Source: Caryophanales bacterium UBA970 | GTDB lineage: Bacteria > Bacillota_I > Bacilli_A > RFN20 > CAG-826 | DNA length: 8,323 nt | Reading direction: 5' to 3' | NCBI GenBank assembly: GCA_002292805.1 | Contig: DBCA01000090.1 | Location: forward strand, 1-8,323 | In this document: one piece after another, positions 4,837 to 8,323 of the stretch | How positions within the stretch are numbered: position 1 is the first letter of the stretch | Layout: each line of letters begins with the position of its first letter | Notes under the pieces: model-generated | The model's database searches: none | Told to the model about the DNA's origin: nothing | Seen by the model: only the letters and a program-made list of their open reading frames with translations | Program-made: the position numbers and the translations under genes

Positions 4837-7230
4837 ATGAGTACATTCCCTTGGAAAGATGTTCAATCTCACCTCAACAACGTCGATGTGATCATCGCGC
4901 CTTATGCTTTTCATACATTCTACTTAAACCTTAAACAAACGAGTTGGGCTTATCGGTTTCAACTCATCACCAAAGACCAATTCCTCAACGATGTTACCTT
5001 TGACTTTGATGATCAACAGGCAACCAAGAAGGTGATGGAATCGTTGGCAATGTCCTATCAAGAATCGAGGACCTTGTTAATTACGTTAAGGCATTTCCCT
5101 CTTGAACAGCTGACCAACCAAGGACCTTACGCCTCACTGCATCGGGTCTATCAATTGCTCATCCAAGAGAAGTTGATTCAAACCAACCCTTTTTCTAAGC
5201 ATAAGTATCAAGGAAAAAGAATCTTGATTGATGGGTATCTTCCTGATGATCAGTTGTTACTTAATCATCTACAAGACAAAGGCAGTCAAGTTGATGTTAT
5301 CGAGAAGGATTCCATTCCACCTCACGGCGAAGTTCACGTGTATAGCAACCTAGAAGATGAAGTGTCAGGATTCTTTAACCGAGTTGCGCATCAGCTTAAA
5401 CAAGGAAAAAATTTATCCTCGATGGTGCTGGTGGATCCTGGGGTTGCCTATCATTATGAATTAAAAAGACAATCCCAGTACTTTCAAATTCCGATTCAAT
5501 TACCAGGTCAAGAAACCATCTTTGCCCTCCCGTTGATGCAAGTCATCCTTCGTGAACTTGAACGTGGTGTGGAGTTGAAGGTCTTGCTTTCCAATCCGTC
5601 GTTCACCACTCACCCAGATTGGGCGATGGCCATCCCTTTCTTGAAAGAGTACCAAGGGTTAAGCTTAAGTCCTGCAAGTCAATTGGATTATCTACGACAT
5701 CGCTTTCAACAAACCCGATTAAAAGAACCACGTTACCGACAAGCAATCCAGGTGGTGAAGGAATATGCACCCCGTCATGATGACTATGTGTTTGTCCTTG
5801 GATTTGTTCAAGGCAGTTACCCAAGCACCACCCGAGACAAAGGATATTTAGGGGATGCGGAAAAGGCTAACTTAGGGATGTTGACGAGTTCACAAGAACA
5901 GGCGATGCAAACCCAACGGTTCATCTCACTATTCTCAAGATCGACGCACCGGTATCTTTCGTATTGCCGAATCCTCGATGGAAAAGTCATGATTCCCTCA
6001 CCTTGGATCAACGAATGGTCCATGAAGGTGGTGGAAGGATCTCATGTGGTGGAAGGTGTGGATTACAGTCAACGTTTAGGCGTGATGAGAAAAGTGAAGT
6101 ATGAATACATCGCCAAACAATTCAAAGAAGTGAGTCCTTATTTACAAACGTATCAACAAGCATTTCCGACCACAAAGAATCTTTTTGATAATGCCTACAC
6201 CCCGATCGACGCCAATGCAAACGATAAACCCTTACGCTTGTCTTATTCTGCCCTGAAGGATTATTATGCGTGCTCGTTTAAATACTTTGTGGGCCGTGTC
6301 TTGAAAGTCAAACCGATGGATCAGGATGAATTTTATATGCATCTTGGTACCTTTGCTCATGAAGTCTTTGAAACCATGGGGACGGATGTATCTCAATTTG
6401 ATCTCGTCTTTGATCAAGCATTAAAGAATCAGAAGTCGCTCACGGCAAAAGAAATCATGTTGTTTACTCACTTAAGAAAACAATTGCTTCGCGTCTGTGA
6501 ATTTAATCTTAAACATGTACAGGCCATGAACAAACCAAGTGTGGATGCGGAAAAAGAAATGGTGTACCCGCATGACCAGAACACAAGTTTGGTTGGCTAT
6601 ATTGATAAAATCACCATGGTCAGAGACGACCAAGGGCGTGAGTATTTAACCGTGGTGGATTATAAATCTGGGGCTGAAAGCTTTGATGAACAACTCCTGC
6701 CGTTTGGGTGGTCGTTGCAACTTCCTATTTATGCTTTGATGCTTCAAGAACATCCGTCGTTTAAAGGCAAAGAGATTCTTGGATTATTCATTCAACACAT
6801 CATTGAAACTTCGATGGATCCTAAAACCATTGAGATCGATGGCAACGAATATCCTAAGTCCTTGCAATTGGATGGGATTGCCATCGCCGATCGAAGCAAA
6901 TTGCAATGGTTTGATGACACCATCCGGGATGGCACCAGTCAGTTTATTCAAGGGGTGTCGATCGTTAAATCTGGTGAGTTTAGAAAGACCAACCATGTCA
7001 AATCCAAAGAGACAATCGCCGCTTACGCGACCTTGGCAAAACAAAAGATAGAGCAAGCAAACCAAGGCATTCGTCAACAAGCCTACGCGATCAATCCAAA
7101 ACGCATCAAAGGAAAATCTTCCTGCGATTATTGTCCTTTTTTAGATACGTGTTTCCGTCAACCACGGGATGTTGAATCGATTGAAATGGCAAAAAAAGGA
7201 TTGGTGGATACCGATGGCGACACTGACTAA
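4837..7230 (+). CDS. addB: AddB/RexB-type subunit of the AddAB helicase-nuclease, compact form
   Basis: Predicted AddB subunit, 797 residues, which with AddA resects double-strand DNA ends for RecA and degrades linear foreign DNA. The C-terminal PD-(D/E)XK RecB-type nuclease is clear: L-S-Y-S-A-L-K-D-Y-Y-A-C479-S-F-K-Y-F, G-T-F-A-H508-E, G-Y-I-D590-K, V-V-D608-Y-K610-S-G and S-L-Q628-L-P-I-Y. The four iron-sulfur cysteines of AddB-type nucleases are present: C479 plus C763-x2-C766-x5-C772. Midway, F-V-L-G-F-V-Q-G-S-Y-P (about 314-330) is the typical helicase-fold domain 2 segment. At the N-terminus no GxxGxGK(T/S) Walker A is seen; V-D-V-I-I-A-P-Y-A-F occupies its place, so this subunit should not hydrolyse ATP. 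B. subtilis AddB is about 1,170 residues, so this one is some 30% shorter. ATG 4837 was chosen over TTG 4786 because a consensus -10 lies between them. The 3' end overlaps addA by 17 bases, implying co-transcription. Confidence 0.88.
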   Translation: MSTFPWKDVQSHLNNVDVIIAPYAFHTFYLNLKQTSWAYRFQLITKDQFLNDVTFDFDDQQATKKVMESLAMSYQESRTLLITLRHFPLEQLTNQGPYASLHRVYQLLIQEKLIQTNPFSKHKYQGKRILIDGYLPDDQLLLNHLQDKGSQVDVIEKDSIPPHGEVHVYSNLEDEVSGFFNRVAHQLKQGKNLSSMVLVDPGVAYHYELKRQSQYFQIPIQLPGQETIFALPLMQVILRELERGVELKVLLSNPSFTTHPDWAMAIPFLKEYQGLSLSPASQLDYLRHRFQQTRLKEPRYRQAIQVVKEYAPRHDDYVFVLGFVQGSYPSTTRDKGYLGDAEKANLGMLTSSQEQAMQTQRFISLFSRSTHRYLSYCRILDGKVMIPSPWINEWSMKVVEGSHVVEGVDYSQRLGVMRKVKYEYIAKQFKEVSPYLQTYQQAFPTTKNLFDNAYTPIDANANDKPLRLSYSALKDYYACSFKYFVGRVLKVKPMDQDEFYMHLGTFAHEVFETMGTDVSQFDLVFDQALKNQKSLTAKEIMLFTHLRKQLLRVCEFNLKHVQAMNKPSVDAEKEMVYPHDQNTSLVGYIDKITMVRDDQGREYLTVVDYKSGAESFDEQLLPFGWSLQLPIYALMLQEHPSFKGKEILGLFIQHIIETSMDPKTIEIDGNEYPKSLQLDGIAIADRSKLQWFDDTIRDGTSQFIQGVSIVKSGEFRKTNHVKSKETIAAYATLAKQKIEQANQGIRQQAYAINPKRIKGKSSCDYCPFLDTCFRQPRDVESIEMAKKGLVDTDGDTD
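7203..7208 (+). promoter_or_regulatory. Possible ribosome binding site for addA
   Basis: GGTGGA lies five bases before ATG 7214 inside the addB coding sequence. It is one mismatch from GGAGGA and correctly spaced. It would support re-initiation or independent initiation of addA on the addB-addA mRNA. A second purine run, AAAAAAAGGA, lies further upstream and is too distant to be ideal. Confidence 0.4.
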
Positions 7231-8323
7231 ATCCCAACTCCTTGCCAAGAACCATCTCGTTGGCGATGTCCTTATTGCCGCGGGTGCGGGCAGTGGTAAA
7301 ACCAAAGTCCTGACGGAACGGGTCATTAAACTTGTTTTAGAAGATGGGATTCCTCTTCAACGTTTACTACTATTAACCTTTACCAATGCCGCGGCCGCAG
7401 AAATGAAACAACGCATTCGTAAAGAGTTTTTAAAAGCGAAGCGCGACTATCTTGCCAGTGAGATTGATCAATCCTTCATCATGACCTTTGATGCCTATGC
7501 CTTGTATTTACTACAAAAATACGGTCATGTGTATCAATTCAGTCCCCACGTCGGCGTCTATGAAGAAACCCTTTATGACATTGAACGGAAACAAACTTTA
7601 GAAGCGATTTTTCTAGAACGATATGAACAACCTACTACGTCATTCCTACGCTTGATTCAAGAGTACGTGATCAACCAAGATGAGTCGCTGAAAGCCTTTA
7701 TCTTAAAGATCGATCAACAAGCAGACTTGCTTGACGATAAGTTAGGGTATTATCGCCGCTACGTGGGTGAATTCTTTGAATCGATTTGGAAACAAGATAA
7801 ACTCCAAGAGCTTGATCGATATTATCGTAAAGAAATTGTCCTGATCCAAAAGCTAGCCTCTGCGTTTGAAAGCAGTGAACAAACCTCATTCTTTTATGAC
7901 TTAACTCGGCTTTGGTTGGCCCAACCGACCTTGGATGATTTACTGAAAACCATTCAACTCGTGTCGTTTCCTCGCTTGAAACCAAAGTCCATTTCCGAAG
8001 AAGATAAACAAATCAGAGACCGCTTAAAGGTTGACATTCTCGCCTTAAAAGCTGATGCAGCGATGGTCCCGATTGGCAAGCAAGTCGGTCATTACGAATC
8101 AACCCAACCGCATGTGGAAGCAATCCTGGCGATTCTTTTGGAACTCAATCAACGACTTGAAGTCAAGAAACGTCAGCTTCAACGTTATCCTTTTGCTGAC
8201 ATTGCCAAGTTGGCCAAGCAATTGCTTGATGTCCCTTCCATTTATGAAACCATTCGTCATCAATTCAGTTTTATCATGGTGGATGAATACCAAGATACGA
8301 ATGATTTACAAGATGCATTTTTA
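7214..8323 (+). CDS. addA: AddA/RexA helicase subunit of AddAB, N-terminal part (cut by window edge)
   Basis: The first 370 codons of a UvrD-type superfamily 1A helicase, open to the right edge. Visible motifs in order: Q motif region L-T-K-S-Q8; Walker A A-G-A-G-S-G-K29-T30 (23-30); motif Ia L-L-T-F-T-N-A-A-A-A-E-M-K-Q-R-I (53-68); a T-F-D-A-Y-A-L-Y-L-L-Q-K-Y-G segment where AddA proteins have T-I-H-S-F-C; and Walker B M-V-D357-E358-Y-Q-D-T-N near the edge. The ~270 residues between motif Ia and Walker B fit the 1B insertion of AddA. In AddAB this subunit is the ATP-driven 3'-5' motor and carries a second C-terminal nuclease, which is outside the window. Position directly after addB matches the Bacillus order, which favours AddA over PcrA/UvrD. 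The ATG overlaps the end of addB by 17 bases, with GGTGGA upstream. Confidence 0.88.
   Translation, partial: MATLTKSQLLAKNHLVGDVLIAAGAGSGKTKVLTERVIKLVLEDGIPLQRLLLLTFTNAAAAEMKQRIRKEFLKAKRDYLASEIDQSFIMTFDAYALYLLQKYGHVYQFSPHVGVYEETLYDIERKQTLEAIFLERYEQPTTSFLRLIQEYVINQDESLKAFILKIDQQADLLDDKLGYYRRYVGEFFESIWKQDKLQELDRYYRKEIVLIQKLASAFESSEQTSFFYDLTRLWLAQPTLDDLLKTIQLVSFPRLKPKSISEEDKQIRDRLKVDILALKADAAMVPIGKQVGHYESTQPHVEAILAILLELNQRLEVKKRQLQRYPFADIAKLAKQLLDVPSIYETIRHQFSFIMVDEYQDTNDLQDAFL

Noticed and set aside
1..8323. CRISPR array, tRNA, rRNA, riboswitch, insertion sequence or attachment site
   Set aside because: Gaps between genes are at most about 65 bases and hold no spaced direct repeats, cloverleaf or transposase remnants that I could see.

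Overview
The window looks like a chromosomal segment from a low-to-moderate GC bacterium of the Bacillota/Mycoplasmatota (Tenericutes) kind. The signs are an AddAB-type repair nuclease in the Bacillus order (addB then addA), a Ser/Thr-rich lipoprotein protease, almost no strong Shine-Dalgarno sequences, and -10 boxes placed unusually close to start codons. All reading frames are open under the standard bacterial code and tryptophan is read as TGG, so a Mycoplasma-type TGA=Trp code is not needed. An Acholeplasma/Izemoplasma-like relative is my best guess; this is inference from style, not identification.

Layout: (1) 2-1144 (+), the 3' part of a protein of at least 380 codons ending in a HEPN-type RNase domain with an RNxxxH motif, and with a short stretch at its visible N-terminus resembling the first strand-helix-strand of a CARF domain. 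(2) 1187-1891 (+), a NYN (LabA/DUF88) RNase fused to a C-terminal OST-HTH/LOTUS RNA-binding domain. (3) 1872-3023 (-), a DUF3810 membrane zinc metallopeptidase, convergent with and overlapping the NYN gene by 20 bases. (4) 3082-4773 (+), a secreted lipoprotein metalloprotease of the M6 (immune inhibitor A-like) type on a Thr/Ser/Glu repeat stalk, divergent from the DUF3810 gene across 58 bases. (5) 4837-7230 (+), a compact addB. (6) 7214 to the right edge (+), the N-terminal 370 codons of addA, overlapping addB by 17 bases.

Functionally there are three pairs. The HEPN and NYN genes are two predicted RNases side by side, an arrangement suggestive of RNA-targeting defence or RNA turnover. The two divergent metallopeptidases, one integral in the membrane and one lipid-anchored outside, share a 58-base promoter region containing an imperfect dyad. 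AddB and AddA form the heterodimeric helicase-nuclease that processes double-strand DNA ends for recombination and degrades linear foreign DNA.

The genes are packed tightly: no gene-free stretch exceeds about 65 bases. A recurring feature is a TATAAT-like box, three times in the extended TGn form, only 6 to 18 bases before the start codon, predicting leaderless or very short-leader mRNAs.
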